Positions 46,404-56,339 of a stretch of DNA of 64,000 bases are shown here, in pieces (within the stretch, counting starts at the first letter, position 1; the number at the start of each line of letters is the position of its first letter). The position numbers and the translations under genes are program-made. Below the pieces are notes generated by a model. It was not told the origin of the DNA. It worked only from the letters and a program-made list of their open reading frames with translations, and ran no database searches. This stretch comes from Enterovibrio calviensis DSM 14347. GTDB taxonomy: Bacteria > Pseudomonadota > Gammaproteobacteria > Enterobacterales > Vibrionaceae. The DNA is taken from NCBI RefSeq assembly GCF_000621165.1, contig NZ_JHZA01000020.1:37869-101868 (forward strand). Reading direction: 5' to 3'.

Positions 46404-47626
46404 TGGCAGCGTTTGAATACAAAGCGTTAAATGCCAAAGGTCGCACCGTTAAAGGGGTGATTGAGGCTGATACCGCGCGATTGGCTCGCCAACTGCTTCG
46501 TGAAAAGGCGCTTGTTCCGATGGAAATAGCGCAAACCAATGAGAAAGAACAGCAAAACCAAGCCAAACCCTCGGCAGGTTTTAAGCGTGGGATCAGTACC
46601 AATGATTTGGCACTGATCACCCGTCAACTCGCGACCTTGGTGCAAGCTGCCATGCCACTTGAAGAATGTATCAAGGCGGTAGCGGAGCAAACGGAAAAGC
46701 CGCGATTGAAGAACATGCTGACAGGAGTGCGCGCTCGCGTTGTTGAGGGGTATACCCTGTCGGACAGCTTTGGGGATTATCCTCATGTGTTTGACCAACT
46801 TTTTCGCGCCATGGTGGCTGCGGGGGAGAAGTCAGGGCATTTAGGGCCGGTGTTGGAGCGTTTGGCTGATTATGTCGAAAACCGACAGCAGGTGAAAAAC
46901 AAACTGATTCAAGCCATGGTTTACCCCATTGTGCTAACGGTGGCGGCCATCGCCATTGTCGCATTTTTGTTGGCGACCGTGGTGCCTGATATCGTCGGGC
47001 AATTTCTTAAAACAGGCGCAGAATTGCCCGGTATCACTCAGGTGTTACTTGCAGCCAGTGACTTTGTTACCCAATGGGGATGGCTAGTGTTAGTCGTCTT
47101 AGTGGCGACGTTTGTGCTGACTAAGATGATGCTTCGAAATCCAAATCGGAAACTGGGCTGGGACAAGAATGTGCTCAGTATGCCAGTGATAGGGCGCGTA
47201 GCTCGAGGGCTCAACACCTCGCGTTTTGCCCGTACTTTGTCAATCTGTACTTCTAGCGCCATTCCGTTATTGGACGGAATGAAAGTTGCAGCTGATGTGA
47301 TGACCAATACGTGGGTGAAAACCAAAGTACTGGAAGCGTCTGATCGAGTTCGTGAAGGGACAAGTCTTCGTGTGTCGTTGGAAAAATCGAAACTGTTTCC
47401 ACCGATGATGCTGCATATGATCGCCAGTGGCGAACGAAGTGGTGAGCTAGAACAAATGCTGACCCGCGCGGCAGACAACCAAGATAGGGACTTTGAGTCT
47501 CAAGTGAATATTGCACTTGGTATTTTTGGTCCTTTGTTGATTATTGTGATGGCGTTAATCGTACTTTTCATTGTGGTGGCAACATTAATGCCTATTATTC
47601 AGCTCAACAATATTGTGGGCGTTTGA
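46403..47626 (+). CDS. gspF: Type II secretion platform protein GspF
   Basis: Polytopic inner membrane protein of 407 residues with the paired GspF domains and three membrane helices (around VYPIVLTVAAIAIVAFLLATVVP, WGWLVLVVLVATFVLT and ALGIFGPLLIIVMALIVLFIVVATLMPI). The N-terminus [18 protein letters not shown] is typical. It couples the ATPase to pseudopilus growth. Ends in PIIQLNNIVGV as most GspF do. One-base overlap with gspE; 44 bases before gspG. Confidence 0.97.
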   Translation: MAAFEYKALNAKGRTVKGVIEADTARLARQLLREKALVPMEIAQTNEKEQQNQAKPSAGFKRGISTNDLALITRQLATLVQAAMPLEECIKAVAEQTEKPRLKNMLTGVRARVVEGYTLSDSFGDYPHVFDQLFRAMVAAGEKSGHLGPVLERLADYVENRQQVKNKLIQAMVYPIVLTVAAIAIVAFLLATVVPDIVGQFLKTGAELPGITQVLLAASDFVTQWGWLVLVVLVATFVLTKMMLRNPNRKLGWDKNVLSMPVIGRVARGLNTSRFARTLSICTSSAIPLLDGMKVAADVMTNTWVKTKVLEASDRVREGTSLRVSLEKSKLFPPMMLHMIASGERSGELEQMLTRAADNQDRDFESQVNIALGIFGPLLIIVMALIVLFIVVATLMPIIQLNNIVGV

Positions 47627-47670
47627 TTTCAATATAAGCTGCGGAGCAGCAATTTTTCAGGAGAGAGAAC

Positions 47671-48108
47671 ATGCAACGACGTCAACAGGGCTTCACCCTG
47701 CTGGAAATCATGGTTGTCATCGTTATTTTGGGTGTGTTGGCAAGTTTAGTGGTACCAAACCTGCTGGGTAACAAAGACAAAGCGGATCAGCAAAAAGCCG
47801 TCACAGACATCAGCTCACTAGAAGGTGTGCTAGACATGTACCGTCTGGATAACAGTGTTTATCCGACAACAGACCAAGGTTTGGATGCATTGGTGAGTAA
47901 GCCTAGCTCATCACCAGAGCCACGCAACTATCGTCAAGATGGCTACATTAAGCGTCTACCGCAAGACCCGTGGGGCAATGATTATCAATACCTTAATCCA
48001 GGTGAACACGGTTCCGTGGATATTTTCTCCTTGGGTGCTGATAACCAAGAAGGCGGCGAAGGTGTGAACCAGGATATTGGCAACTGGAACATGTTAGATC
48101 TTAAGTAA
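47671..48108 (+). CDS. gspG: Major pseudopilin GspG
   Basis: Pseudopilin of 145 residues forming the type II secretion piston. The prepilin site is QQGFTLLEIMVVIVILGVL, cleaved after Gly with Glu at +5. The globular part has DPWGNDYQYLNPGEHGSVDIFSLGADNQEGGEG, the calcium-binding region of GspG proteins. The strong ribosome site GGAGAGAG fits the major subunit being made in excess. Needs a prepilin peptidase (GspO/PilD) that is not in this window. Confidence 0.97.
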   Translation: MQRRQQGFTLLEIMVVIVILGVLASLVVPNLLGNKDKADQQKAVTDISSLEGVLDMYRLDNSVYPTTDQGLDALVSKPSSSPEPRNYRQDGYIKRLPQDPWGNDYQYLNPGEHGSVDIFSLGADNQEGGEGVNQDIGNWNMLDLK

Positions 48109-48111
48109 CCG

Positions 48112-48669
48112 ATGAAGAGAGGGCGCCCGTCCGGGTTTACATTGCTGGAAGTCCTGCTTGTGATGCTGTTATTAGCTATCAGTGCAGTGATCGTGGTGCC
48201 CAACCTTCCGCAAAACCAAAGTGATGAAGCCAAAGGGGAAGCTCAGCGTTTCTATCAATTGGTACAGCTTTGGACTGAACAGGCATTGTTGAGCGGTCAA
48301 ACCTTTGGTTTACGTGTGAATGACAATAGCTACCAGTTAGTCCGTTTAACCCGTGAAGATTGGGTGCCTGTTGAAAAGGGGCGCACAGTGACTGAAGCAA
48401 CCATGCCTGAAGGCATCGAGCTTGACTTGCAAGTCACGGGGTTTGTGGCAGAAGAAGATCGCCTGTTTGATAGAGAAGCGCTCTTCGATGAGGAAATGTT
48501 TGCCGAAGAAGAGGACAAGCCAAAGCCGCCACAAGTGGTGTTAATGGGTAACGGCGAAATTATCCCATTTTCGCTGACATTTTTAGCCAATGAGAAGCGC
48601 CTGTGGCAAGTGGAAGGAAATGACGTGGCAACATTTGAAATTACTGCGCTGAATGAGGGTAAAGAGTGA
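48112..48669 (+). CDS. gspH: Minor pseudopilin GspH
   Basis: Type II secretion minor pseudopilin of 185 residues with the cleavage site PSGFTLLEVLLVMLLLAISA at the N-terminus. The globular domain contains QALLSGQTFGLRVNDNSYQLV and an unusually acidic loop with DREALFDEEMFAEEEDKPKPP (about 118-144). The GTG start of gspI overlaps its stop by four bases. Confidence 0.95.
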   Translation: MKRGRPSGFTLLEVLLVMLLLAISAVIVVPNLPQNQSDEAKGEAQRFYQLVQLWTEQALLSGQTFGLRVNDNSYQLVRLTREDWVPVEKGRTVTEATMPEGIELDLQVTGFVAEEDRLFDREALFDEEMFAEEEDKPKPPQVVLMGNGEIIPFSLTFLANEKRLWQVEGNDVATFEITALNEGKE

Positions 48670-49028
48670 AGCGATTTCGCGGCTTTACCCTGATTGAAGT
48701 GTTGGTAGCCATGGCAGTTTTTGCGGTGGCTGCGCTAGCGGTGTTGAATGCCACCGGACAGCATGTGAATACACTCGGTGTGCTAGAAGAGAAAACCTTT
48801 GCCGCTATGGTGGCAGATAATCAATTGGCGTTGTTTGTCTTAGAAGGAAAAGCGTTGTCATCAGAAAAGAATGGCAACTCAGAAATGGCGGGGCGAAAGT
48901 GGTTTTGGACCATTAAACCTACGGCAACGGCAGATAACATGCTTCGCGCTGTTGATGTGATTGTTTGGCAAGACGAAACCAAGCGCAGTTCAATTGTGTC
49001 GGTGAGAACGTATGTTCCTGCAAACTAA
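48666..49028 (+). CDS. gspI: Minor pseudopilin GspI
   Basis: Minor pseudopilin of 120 residues, with the prepilin site FRGFTLIEVLVAMAVFAVAA at the start and the WFWTIKPTATADNMLRAVDV segment typical of GspI. It forms the pseudopilus tip with GspJ and GspK. GTG start in a four-base overlap with gspH; its own 3' end overlaps gspJ by 17 bases. Confidence 0.94.
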   Translation: MKRFRGFTLIEVLVAMAVFAVAALAVLNATGQHVNTLGVLEEKTFAAMVADNQLALFVLEGKALSSEKNGNSEMAGRKWFWTIKPTATADNMLRAVDVIVWQDETKRSSIVSVRTYVPAN

Positions 49029-49659
49029 ACGCCGAACTCGCGGGTTTACACTCATTGAAGTGCTATTGGCGCTAATGATATTCGCCACGCTGAGCGTTGC
49101 CGCTAACCAAATATTCAGTAACGTGATTGCCAGTGACAAGCAAACACAAGAAGTTGGCGATGCGCTGAAAACCTTGCAACGCACACTGCTGATCATGGAC
49201 AGCGACTTTCGCCAAATGATGGCGAGACAATACCGTGATGGTGGTGAGGAAGCGCAAGAGGCACTCCTTGAAATGGGTGATGATGTGAATGAATCGGAAT
49301 CTCAGGGAATACGTTTTGTTCGTGGTGGATGGATTAACCCCCAAGCCTTGTTTCCTCGCGGTGAAGTGGTCAAGGTTGGATATCGCATTCAAGATGACAC
49401 GTTAGAGCGTGTTCGTTGGATGTACCCAGATGATAGTTCGGCGGTTGACCCTGCCGTGATGCCGGTGATGGAAGGCGTTGCAGAGATTAAATTTGAGGTG
49501 CTAGGCAGTGAGAGCTGGCAATCCAGTTGGGACTCGCCGCTTGAGATGCCTAAAGCTGTTCGAGTGACCCTTGATACCGAGCGTTATGGTGAGTTGACCC
49601 GAGTTTATTTACTGCCTGGGCAAGTGTTACCTGCGCCAATCGCTGGTGGCGTGCAATGA
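49012..49659 (+). CDS. gspJ: Minor pseudopilin GspJ
   Basis: Minor pseudopilin of 215 residues with the prepilin site TRGFTLIEVLLALMIFATLS. Further marks are LLIMDSDFRQMMARQYRDG and VGYRIQDDTLERVRWMYPD. Part of the tip complex. Starts inside gspI (17-base overlap) and its stop overlaps the gspK ATG. Confidence 0.95.
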   Translation: MFLQTKRRTRGFTLIEVLLALMIFATLSVAANQIFSNVIASDKQTQEVGDALKTLQRTLLIMDSDFRQMMARQYRDGGEEAQEALLEMGDDVNESESQGIRFVRGGWINPQALFPRGEVVKVGYRIQDDTLERVRWMYPDDSSAVDPAVMPVMEGVAEIKFEVLGSESWQSSWDSPLEMPKAVRVTLDTERYGELTRVYLLPGQVLPAPIAGGVQ

Positions 49660-50681
49660 TGATGAAGAAGCACAGTCGACAATCACAACGTGGTGTTGCA
49701 CTGCTTGTCGTGCTTTTGATCATGGCGCTGATGACCATGGTGTCCGTGAACATGGCAAGCCGTATGTTCGTGAACTTTGACCGAGCCGAAAGCCAGATTC
49801 GTTATCAGCAGGCTTATTGGTATGCACAGTCGGTAGAGTCTCTCGCGCGCTTTGGTCTTGAAGAAAGCTTTGGTGACGATGACACGGTGACATTAAGCCA
49901 GCCTTGGGCGGTACGTGATCAGATTTATCCTCTAGACGGCGGGCAAGCAACAGGTAACGTTTTTGACCGCCAAGCCTGTTTCAACGTCAACGGGCTTCGA
50001 GATATTAAACCAACTGAGAATGGCACGAATCCCGCTCTGGTGATTGCGCTACAGCAGTTAATTGAATCGCAAGACATTGATAGCTTCGAAGCGGAAACAG
50101 TCGCCGCAGCAACGTGGGAATACGTCGACGTTAACACCAACGTCCAATCGCCGTTGGGCGTTGAAGACAGTGAGTACGAAGCACGGTCAATACCGCATGT
50201 CGCACCCAATGGTTTGATTGCTGATATCTCTGAATGGCGAGCTATCCACGGTGTGACTCGTGAGATTTATGAAAAAGTGAGCCCGCTGTTGTGTGCGATA
50301 CCTAGCAACCAATTGGTGGTTAACGTCAATACGCTCACTGAAGATGATGCGCCGATCCTGACCGCATTGTTGCATCCGAATTTGTCGGAAGATCAAGCCA
50401 AGCAGCTGATCAACGAGCGAAATCCGGTTGATGGTTGGAAAGACGTCGCGAGCTTTATTGCAGAGCCTGTGCTCTCAGGGCTTAGTGACGAAGACAAAGA
50501 AAAGCTACAAAAGAATCTTGATGTGCGCAGCCGATATTTTGAGTTGGACACGGAAATTACCCTCGACAGCACGTCGTTACGATTACGAGCGCTGTTGCAA
50601 AGGGATGATAATGGTACGGTGACTGTAGTTCGTCGCCGCTTTGGAGGAATGAGTGAGCGAGATCCTGACAATAAGGCTTAA
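49656..50681 (+). CDS. gspK: Minor pseudopilin GspK
   Basis: Large pseudopilin of 341 residues capping the pseudopilus. The prepilin site is QRGVALLVVLLIMALMTMV, with Val rather than Phe at +1 and no Glu at +5, as usual for GspK. The helical insertion domain carries SEDQAKQLINERNPVDGWKDVASF. The first codons are three Met in a row; the ATG at 49656 overlaps the gspJ stop. Its end overlaps gspL by 29 bases. Confidence 0.95.
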   Translation: MMMKKHSRQSQRGVALLVVLLIMALMTMVSVNMASRMFVNFDRAESQIRYQQAYWYAQSVESLARFGLEESFGDDDTVTLSQPWAVRDQIYPLDGGQATGNVFDRQACFNVNGLRDIKPTENGTNPALVIALQQLIESQDIDSFEAETVAAATWEYVDVNTNVQSPLGVEDSEYEARSIPHVAPNGLIADISEWRAIHGVTREIYEKVSPLLCAIPSNQLVVNVNTLTEDDAPILTALLHPNLSEDQAKQLINERNPVDGWKDVASFIAEPVLSGLSDEDKEKLQKNLDVRSRYFELDTEITLDSTSLRLRALLQRDDNGTVTVVRRRFGGMSERDPDNKA

Positions 50682-51858
50682 CTGCGATACGCAGGAACCC
50701 ATACCTTGGTTGGTGTGGTCAACGAGCCAACAGGAAGTGATCGCGTCAGGCGAAGCTGACAGTCTGTCACAGTTGACAGACTATGCCGTCGATCGAGAGG
50801 TTGTAGCGCTGGCTGACAGCGCGGCCGTAACGCTAGCGACGGTGGCTATCCCATCGGGGAGTGCGCGTCAGTTAGAAAACGTATTACCTTTTCTGCTCGA
50901 AGACGATTTGGCGCAGGATGTGGATCACGTTCATATTACTTTGCTCAGTAAAAGTGCAGAGCACGCGCATGTTGCCGTGATTGAAAAGCGCACCATGCAG
51001 CAGTGGCTTGATGCACTAGATGACGCCGGCTTAACGGTGCGTCGACTTGTCCCTGATTGCTTGTGTTTACCATTGAATGAAGACGCCTATAGCGTCGCAT
51101 CGCTCAATGATCGTTGGCTAGTGCGGGTTAATGAAACCTCTGGTGGTATGGCGGAAATGCTGTGGCTGCCAGTGTGGCTGCGAAGCTTGCACGAGCAAGA
51201 CGACGCAGATGCACCGATGAAAGCGGTTGTTAGCTACTCTGAATTGCCAGAGGGTGCTGCTGAAAACTGGCGCAGCGAGCCAGCAGAACTGGTTATGTTG
51301 TTACTTGCGCAAGGCGCGTTGGCAAGCCGATACAATCTGCTCGTTGGTCACTATAAACCTCAGAATCAAATTTATAGACACCTTAAGCCTTGGCGAAGTG
51401 TGGCCATTGCTGCTGCTTTGTTACTGTCAGTGCTTGGCGCTGAGCAAGTGGCGGGTATCTATCAAATGGAAGCGCAAGCCGATGAATATCGCGCCCAGAG
51501 TGAGGCGCGAGTGCGTGCACTGTTGCCTCAAAACCAACGCATTCCTACCACCAGTTATATGCGCCGTATACTCGAAAGCGAAGTGACACGATTGTCTGGA
51601 ACGGGAAGCAGTTCAGGTGTCATGGTTTGGCTTGCCGAACTGGGCCCGATTTTGGAAGGCGCGTCAGGCATCAAATTGGATGCCATGCGCTTCGATCGTG
51701 ATCGTGGTGAGTTGCGATTGAATGCTCGCGGCAAAGACTTTGGTGATTTCGAAAAACTGCGTGAGGCGCTGTCCGCGAAGTATTCGACAGAATTAGGGCA
51801 ATTGAGTCGTGATCAGCAAAGCGTCACGGGTGCATTTGTCTTGCGAAAGGAGCCATAA
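50653..51858 (+). CDS. gspL: Type II secretion protein GspL
   Basis: Bitopic inner membrane protein of 401 residues that recruits the ATPase GspE. The actin-like cytoplasmic domain covers about 1-240 (SARQLENVLPFLLEDDLAQDVDHVH is the family signature). One membrane helix lies at about 250-270 (SVAIAAALLLSVLGAEQVAG) and a ferredoxin-like periplasmic domain ends the protein. Start is GTG 50653, five bases after GGAGG; the ATG at 50649 is in the gspK frame. Confidence 0.94.
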   Translation: MSEILTIRLNCDTQEPIPWLVWSTSQQEVIASGEADSLSQLTDYAVDREVVALADSAAVTLATVAIPSGSARQLENVLPFLLEDDLAQDVDHVHITLLSKSAEHAHVAVIEKRTMQQWLDALDDAGLTVRRLVPDCLCLPLNEDAYSVASLNDRWLVRVNETSGGMAEMLWLPVWLRSLHEQDDADAPMKAVVSYSELPEGAAENWRSEPAELVMLLLAQGALASRYNLLVGHYKPQNQIYRHLKPWRSVAIAAALLLSVLGAEQVAGIYQMEAQADEYRAQSEARVRALLPQNQRIPTTSYMRRILESEVTRLSGTGSSSGVMVWLAELGPILEGASGIKLDAMRFDRDRGELRLNARGKDFGDFEKLREALSAKYSTELGQLSRDQQSVTGAFVLRKEP

Positions 51859-52344
51859 ATGAAAGCGATATTGGCTTATTGGCAAGGGCTATCTAAGCGA
51901 GAGCAACGTCTGATGGGCGTTGCAACAGCGGTATTACTTCTCGGCGGGCTGTATTGGGGAGTGGTGAGTCCACTTCAAGCTCGAGCTGAGCAAGCTCAGC
52001 AACGTGTGAACAGTGAAAAGAATCTGCTGGCTTGGGTTAATGGTAAAGCGGCTGAAATCCAATCACTGCGCGTTACTGCGGGAAGTCGTGGACAGGCGAG
52101 TGCATTGCCGCTCAATCAGTCTGTGACCACCAGTGTTAAACGCTACAACCTTGAAATTGTGCGTCTTCAGCCACAACAAGAGCAGATCCAAGTTTGGTTG
52201 AAGCCTATGCCATTCAATACCCTTCTCAGTTGGCTCGACTTTTTGTCTGTTAGCCACGGCGTGCAGGTGAAATTTATTGATATTGGTAAGACCGATAAAT
52301 CGGGATTGGTAGAAGTAAAGCGCCTGCAACTAGGACGAGGGTAA
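51859..52344 (+). CDS. gspM: Type II secretion protein GspM
   Basis: Small bitopic protein of 161 residues that binds GspL. The opening YWQGLSKREQRLMGVATAVLLLGGLYWGVVSPL contains the membrane helix (about 18-36) and is the GspM signature. The periplasmic part ends in ferredoxin-like strands. ATG directly follows the gspL stop. Confidence 0.93.
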   Translation: MKAILAYWQGLSKREQRLMGVATAVLLLGGLYWGVVSPLQARAEQAQQRVNSEKNLLAWVNGKAAEIQSLRVTAGSRGQASALPLNQSVTTSVKRYNLEIVRLQPQQEQIQVWLKPMPFNTLLSWLDFLSVSHGVQVKFIDIGKTDKSGLVEVKRLQLGRG

Positions 52345-52345
52345 G

Positions 52346-53092
52346 ATGAAACGCACAGTCCTTATGAGTATCGTGTTTGTATTGGTCTTGTTGACCAGCG
52401 TTGTGGTGCATACGCCTGCCAGTTTTGTTTTTCGCTACATTCCACCTGTGAACGGGTTGGAAGTGAATGGCGTTTCGGGAACCATCTGGAATGGAGTGGC
52501 GTCAGACTTCCGCTGGCAAGGTCAGTCTCTTGGCGCAGTAAATTGGGAGTTTAATCCATTAGCATTGCTAACGGGCAAAGCGGATCTTGGCGTTCGTGTG
52601 TCTGGTGTCCCTGGGTTTTCTGCACGTGGCAACCTTGGATATGGTTTTAGTGGGGTCTATGCAAGCCAATTGCTGATCTCTGCGCCAGCACATTTTGTTC
52701 AATCATTTATTCCTTACCCGCTGCCAGTCAGTTTAAAAGGCCAGTTTGATCTCACTCTTCGTGACTACCAATTACAGCAACCTTTCTGTGATGTGCTTGA
52801 CGGCACGCTGGCTTGGTCGCAAGGTAGTGTTGACTCGCCAATGGGGTCGGTGGAACCCGGTTTGGTAATGGCACAACTGACGTGTGATACCGGAAGTGTG
52901 TTGGTGAGTGGAGACAGTGATTCGGAAGCACTCGAAACCGAATTTAATTTATCGTTATCACCGGACCAACAATACAGCGTAAGTGGGTGGTTTATTCCCG
53001 GTGATGCTTTGCCTCAGGGTATCAAAGGCCAGTTGGGTTGGTTGGGTGCGCCAGATGGAGAAGGGCGCTACCGATTGAGCTTCAACGGTTAG
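52346..53092 (+). CDS. gspN: Type II secretion protein GspN
   Basis: Last gene of the operon, 248 residues, with an N-terminal membrane anchor (LMSIVFVLVLLTSVVVHTPASFV) and a periplasmic domain containing VNGLEVNGVSGTIWNGVASDFRWQGQSLGAVNWEFNPLALL and LSGD-type repeats. GspN is dispensable in many systems; its role is uncertain. One base lies between it and gspM. nudE follows 19 bases on and may be read through. Confidence 0.9.
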   Translation: MKRTVLMSIVFVLVLLTSVVVHTPASFVFRYIPPVNGLEVNGVSGTIWNGVASDFRWQGQSLGAVNWEFNPLALLTGKADLGVRVSGVPGFSARGNLGYGFSGVYASQLLISAPAHFVQSFIPYPLPVSLKGQFDLTLRDYQLQQPFCDVLDGTLAWSQGSVDSPMGSVEPGLVMAQLTCDTGSVLVSGDSDSEALETEFNLSLSPDQQYSVSGWFIPGDALPQGIKGQLGWLGAPDGEGRYRLSFNG

Positions 53093-53111
53093 GCTTTTGC
53101 AGGAGAGAATG

Positions 53112-53666
53112 ATGACGCAAAAGACAATAGCTCCAGAAATTCTTGATGCGAAAGTGGTCGCGAAATCGCGGTTGTTTCAAATTGAAGCGTTAGAACTTCG
53201 CTTTAGTAACGGTGTTGAGCGCACGTATGAACGTATGAAGCCAAGCGGACGAAACGCCGTGATGGTCGTTCCTGTGACAGACAATGGTGATATGTTGTTA
53301 GTCAGAGAATATGCCGCCGGCACAGAACGTTATGAGCTAGGCTTTCCAAAAGGACTCATTGATCCCGGTGAAACCGCTTTGGAAGCTGCCAACCGAGAAT
53401 TAAAAGAAGAAATTGGCTTTGGTGCCAATCATATGATCCCGCTGAAAGAAGTGGTGCTTGCACCGTCGTATTTTTCTAGCAAGATGACCCTGCTACTAGC
53501 GCAGGACCTGTATCCAGAGAAGCTCGAGGGCGATGAACCCGAGCCATTGGAATTGGTTCGCTGGCCGCTAGCGCAGGCAGAAGAATTATTAGCGCACGTC
53601 GATTTTGGGGAAGCTCGCAGTATTACTGCATTAATGTTGGCATTGAGGCATCTGAACAATCGTTAA
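53112..53666 (+). CDS. nudE: ADP compounds hydrolase NudE
   Basis: Nudix hydrolase of 184 residues that cleaves ADP-ribose, NADH and Ap3A type substrates. The Nudix box is GLIDPGETALEAANRELKEEIGFG (about 77-100) with all catalytic Glu. The following VVLAPSYFSSKM and DLYPEKLEGDEPEPLELVRW are NudE-specific. I use ATG 53112, six bases after AGGAG; another ATG stands directly before it. In E. coli and vibrios nudE lies beside the gsp operon and cysQ, as here. Confidence 0.95.
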   Translation: MTQKTIAPEILDAKVVAKSRLFQIEALELRFSNGVERTYERMKPSGRNAVMVVPVTDNGDMLLVREYAAGTERYELGFPKGLIDPGETALEAANRELKEEIGFGANHMIPLKEVVLAPSYFSSKMTLLLAQDLYPEKLEGDEPEPLELVRWPLAQAEELLAHVDFGEARSITALMLALRHLNNR

Positions 53667-53744
53667 CTGCTAGCAGTGACGTTTGTCGCGTGACCATTGT
53701 CAGCCAAGCAAAGTCGTAGTGTGAGAGCCCAAGAGGAGTGAGGC

Positions 53745-54560
53745 ATGGAGCTGTCACAGCTATTGCAACCTGTCATAGAGATTGCTCGTGAATCAGGACA
53801 AGTGATCCTGGATATTTATCAGCGCGGCGATTTTGAAAAAAACATTAAAAGTGATGATACGCCAGTCACCAGTGCTGATTTGGCGGCACATAAGTTGGTG
53901 ACAGAGCGTTTAAGTGCTCTGACACCGGATATCCCTGTGTTGTCTGAAGAAGATGCGTCTGTCCCTCTCGAAGAACGCGAAACGTGGACTCGCTATTGGT
54001 TGGTCGATCCGCTAGATGGTACGCAAGAGTTCATCGCAGGCAGTGGCGATTTCGCCACGATCATTGCGCTGGTGGAAGATAATCAGCCAATCATGGGCGT
54101 CGTTTATGGCCCAGTCTCCGGTGTGTCGTATTATGCTGCAAAAGGGCATGGTGCGTGGAAAGTGATGCCTGATGGTGAAAAGGTTCGTTTGTCGATCATG
54201 AAACATGACGGTGACATAAAATCGCTGTCTATAGCTATCAGTCGACGTCAGAACATCAAAGCGATTACTGATCGTTTAGCGCCAAGTTTGAACTACAACT
54301 TAGTGCCATTGGGTTCTGCCGCGTTGAAATCGTGCTTGGTGGCTGAAGGGGCGGTAGATTGCTATTTACGTCTCGGTCCAACGGGTGAATGGGATACTGC
54401 TGCAACGCAGTGCATTGTGGAAGAGTCGGGTGGCCGTATTCTCGATACTACCTTGTCTCCGCTTTCCTACAATGAGCGCGATTCGTTAGAAAACCCTAAC
54501 TTCATTGTGATGGGTGATACAGATTTGCCATGGCGTGACATCGTGCGCCTCGAAGGCTAA
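53745..54560 (+). CDS. cysQ: 3'(2'),5'-bisphosphate nucleotidase CysQ
   Basis: Inositol-monophosphatase-fold enzyme of 271 residues that hydrolyses PAP (3'-phosphoadenosine 5'-phosphate) from sulfate assimilation. Metal motifs are SDDTPVTSADLAAH, LSEEDA, DPLDGTQEFIAGSGDF (about 87-102) and WDTAATQCIVEESGG. Lithium sensitivity is a family property. ATG 53745 follows GAGGAGTGAGGC. Terminator directly downstream. Convergent with sthA. Confidence 0.95.
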   Translation: MELSQLLQPVIEIARESGQVILDIYQRGDFEKNIKSDDTPVTSADLAAHKLVTERLSALTPDIPVLSEEDASVPLEERETWTRYWLVDPLDGTQEFIAGSGDFATIIALVEDNQPIMGVVYGPVSGVSYYAAKGHGAWKVMPDGEKVRLSIMKHDGDIKSLSIAISRRQNIKAITDRLAPSLNYNLVPLGSAALKSCLVAEGAVDCYLRLGPTGEWDTAATQCIVEESGGRILDTTLSPLSYNERDSLENPNFIVMGDTDLPWRDIVRLEG

Positions 54561-54602
54561 AAAGCCCAGACTCGAGACCATAGATCGTCGGTTTAAAGGC
54601 AT

Positions 54603-54631
54603 AAAAAAACGGAGCGTTCGCTCCGTTTTTT
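54603..54631. terminator. Terminator between cysQ and sthA
   Basis: CGGAGC-GTTC-GCTCCG stem with A7 on the left and T6 on the right; can serve both convergent genes. Confidence 0.92.
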
Positions 54632-54660
54632 CGTTTCTAAAGCGGTGTTTCTTGCTTGGG

Positions 54661-56076
54661 TTAGAACAAACGGTTCAAACCATTCAATGCGGCGACGCGA
54701 TACGCTTCCGCCATGGTTGGATAGTTGAACGTGGTATTGATGAAGTAGTCGAGCGTATTGCCTTCACCTTTTTGTTCAAAAATAGCCTGCCCGATGTGAA
54801 TGATTTCAGCAGCACGTTCACCAAAGCAGTGAATACCCAAAATTTCTTTGGTTTCGCGGTGGAACAAGATTTTCAAACTGCCCACATCCATGCCTGCAAT
54901 TTGTGCGCGAGCGAGGTGTTTAAACTGAGCGCGGCCCACTTCATAAGGCACTTTGGCGGCAGTGAGTTCTTGTTCGGTTTTACCCACTGAGCTGATTTCT
55001 GGAATGGTGTAAATACCAGTAGGGATATGGTCAATCAATCGGCCATTTGCCTGACCTTCGACAATCGCTTGAGCAACAATTCGGCCTTGATCATAGGCTG
55101 CACTAGCGAGGCTTGGGTAGCCAATCACATCACCGACAGCATAAACGTGTTCAACCGCGGTGCCGTAGTTGTCGTTAACGCTAAGTTGCCCGCGAGAGTC
55201 TGCTTTCAGCCCCACTGCTTTTAGGTTCAGTGAGTCGGTATTACCGGTTCTACCGTTGGCAAATAACAGGCAGTCGGCCTTCATCTTCTTGCCTGATTGA
55301 AGGTGAAGAATAACGCCTTCTTTTGTGCCTTCGATTTTCTCGTAGGTCTCGTCGTTTCGGATCAGCACGCCGCTATTCCAAAAGTGATAAGAGAGGGAGT
55401 CTGACATTTCGTTATCAAGGAAAGACAGCAGTCGGTCTCGCGTATTGATGAGGTCAACCTTGATGCCCAAGCCGCGGAAAATAGAGGCATATTCACTGCC
55501 AATAACGCCCGCTCCATAAATGATAACGTGGCGTGGGTCGTGCTGTAGCGACAGGATAGAGTCACTGTCATAAACGCGAGGATGGGTGAAATCGACATCT
55601 TTAGGACGATAAGGACGAGAGCCAGTGGCAATCACAAACTTGTCAGCAGTGTATTTGTCGACAGTGCCGTCAGCCGTTGTGAGTTCCATTTCATGCGTGT
55701 TACTAAAACGCGCAGAGCCATGCAAAATGGTACATAGGTTTCTGTCGTAGAACCCCTGACGCATGCGAGTTTGCTTCCCAATCACTGATTGCGCATGGCC
55801 TAAGATGGCAGAAAATGTACTGTGGATATGCTGATTGTCACCAGTATAAATCGGACTTTGGTTGAACTCGATAATACGGCTTACGGTGTGTCTTAATGCC
55901 TTGGACGGAATGGTACCCCAGTGAGTACAGCCTCCACCTACCGTACTTTCTTTTTCAACAACGGCCACTCGTAATCCTGCTTTGGTTAAACCCATTGCAG
56001 CACCTTCGCCGCCGGGCCCGCTGCCGATCACGATGACATCAAAATGACTGGACGATGTAGGGGTCGCTTTGCTCAT
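54661..56076 (-). CDS. sthA: Soluble pyridine nucleotide transhydrogenase
   Basis: FAD flavoprotein of 471 residues that converts NADPH and NAD to NADP and NADH. The FAD-binding motif is [14 protein letters not shown] (about 20-33); the next segment [15 protein letters not shown] keeps one Cys only, the SthA hallmark that separates it from lipoamide dehydrogenases. NAD(P) site is [16 protein letters not shown]; the dimer domain has [17 protein letters not shown]. Start at ATG 56076 with AAAGG ten bases before; an upstream ATG at 56100 has no site. Divergent from fabR, as in E. coli and vibrios. Confidence 0.96.
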   Translation of the reverse strand: MSKATPTSSSHFDVIVIGSGPGGEGAAMGLTKAGLRVAVVEKESTVGGGCTHWGTIPSKALRHTVSRIIEFNQSPIYTGDNQHIHSTFSAILGHAQSVIGKQTRMRQGFYDRNLCTILHGSARFSNTHEMELTTADGTVDKYTADKFVIATGSRPYRPKDVDFTHPRVYDSDSILSLQHDPRHVIIYGAGVIGSEYASIFRGLGIKVDLINTRDRLLSFLDNEMSDSLSYHFWNSGVLIRNDETYEKIEGTKEGVILHLQSGKKMKADCLLFANGRTGNTDSLNLKAVGLKADSRGQLSVNDNYGTAVEHVYAVGDVIGYPSLASAAYDQGRIVAQAIVEGQANGRLIDHIPTGIYTIPEISSVGKTEQELTAAKVPYEVGRAQFKHLARAQIAGMDVGSLKILFHRETKEILGIHCFGERAAEIIHIGQAIFEQKGEGNTLDYFINTTFNYPTMAEAYRVAALNGLNRLF

Positions 56077-56339
56077 ATCCGTATGACCTTTTGTTTTCAT
56101 TATATTCTGGTTGTTTGGTGACAAGTGTAACGTCCATGTTAAGTAACGAGAACACACTCTCTACTATTCAGCGTAGGTGATCACGCTACGGTCGGTAAAA
56201 ATCAGACTTTTGTGGGGAATTCGGGCTGGGTATCGGGTGATCCAACTCAGGATTACAAAAAGTGCTACTCACAGGCACTGAACTGATGAAAAAAAGCGAG
56301 TATAGTTTGCTCTTAGATTTCATGAGGTAAACACTGGCG

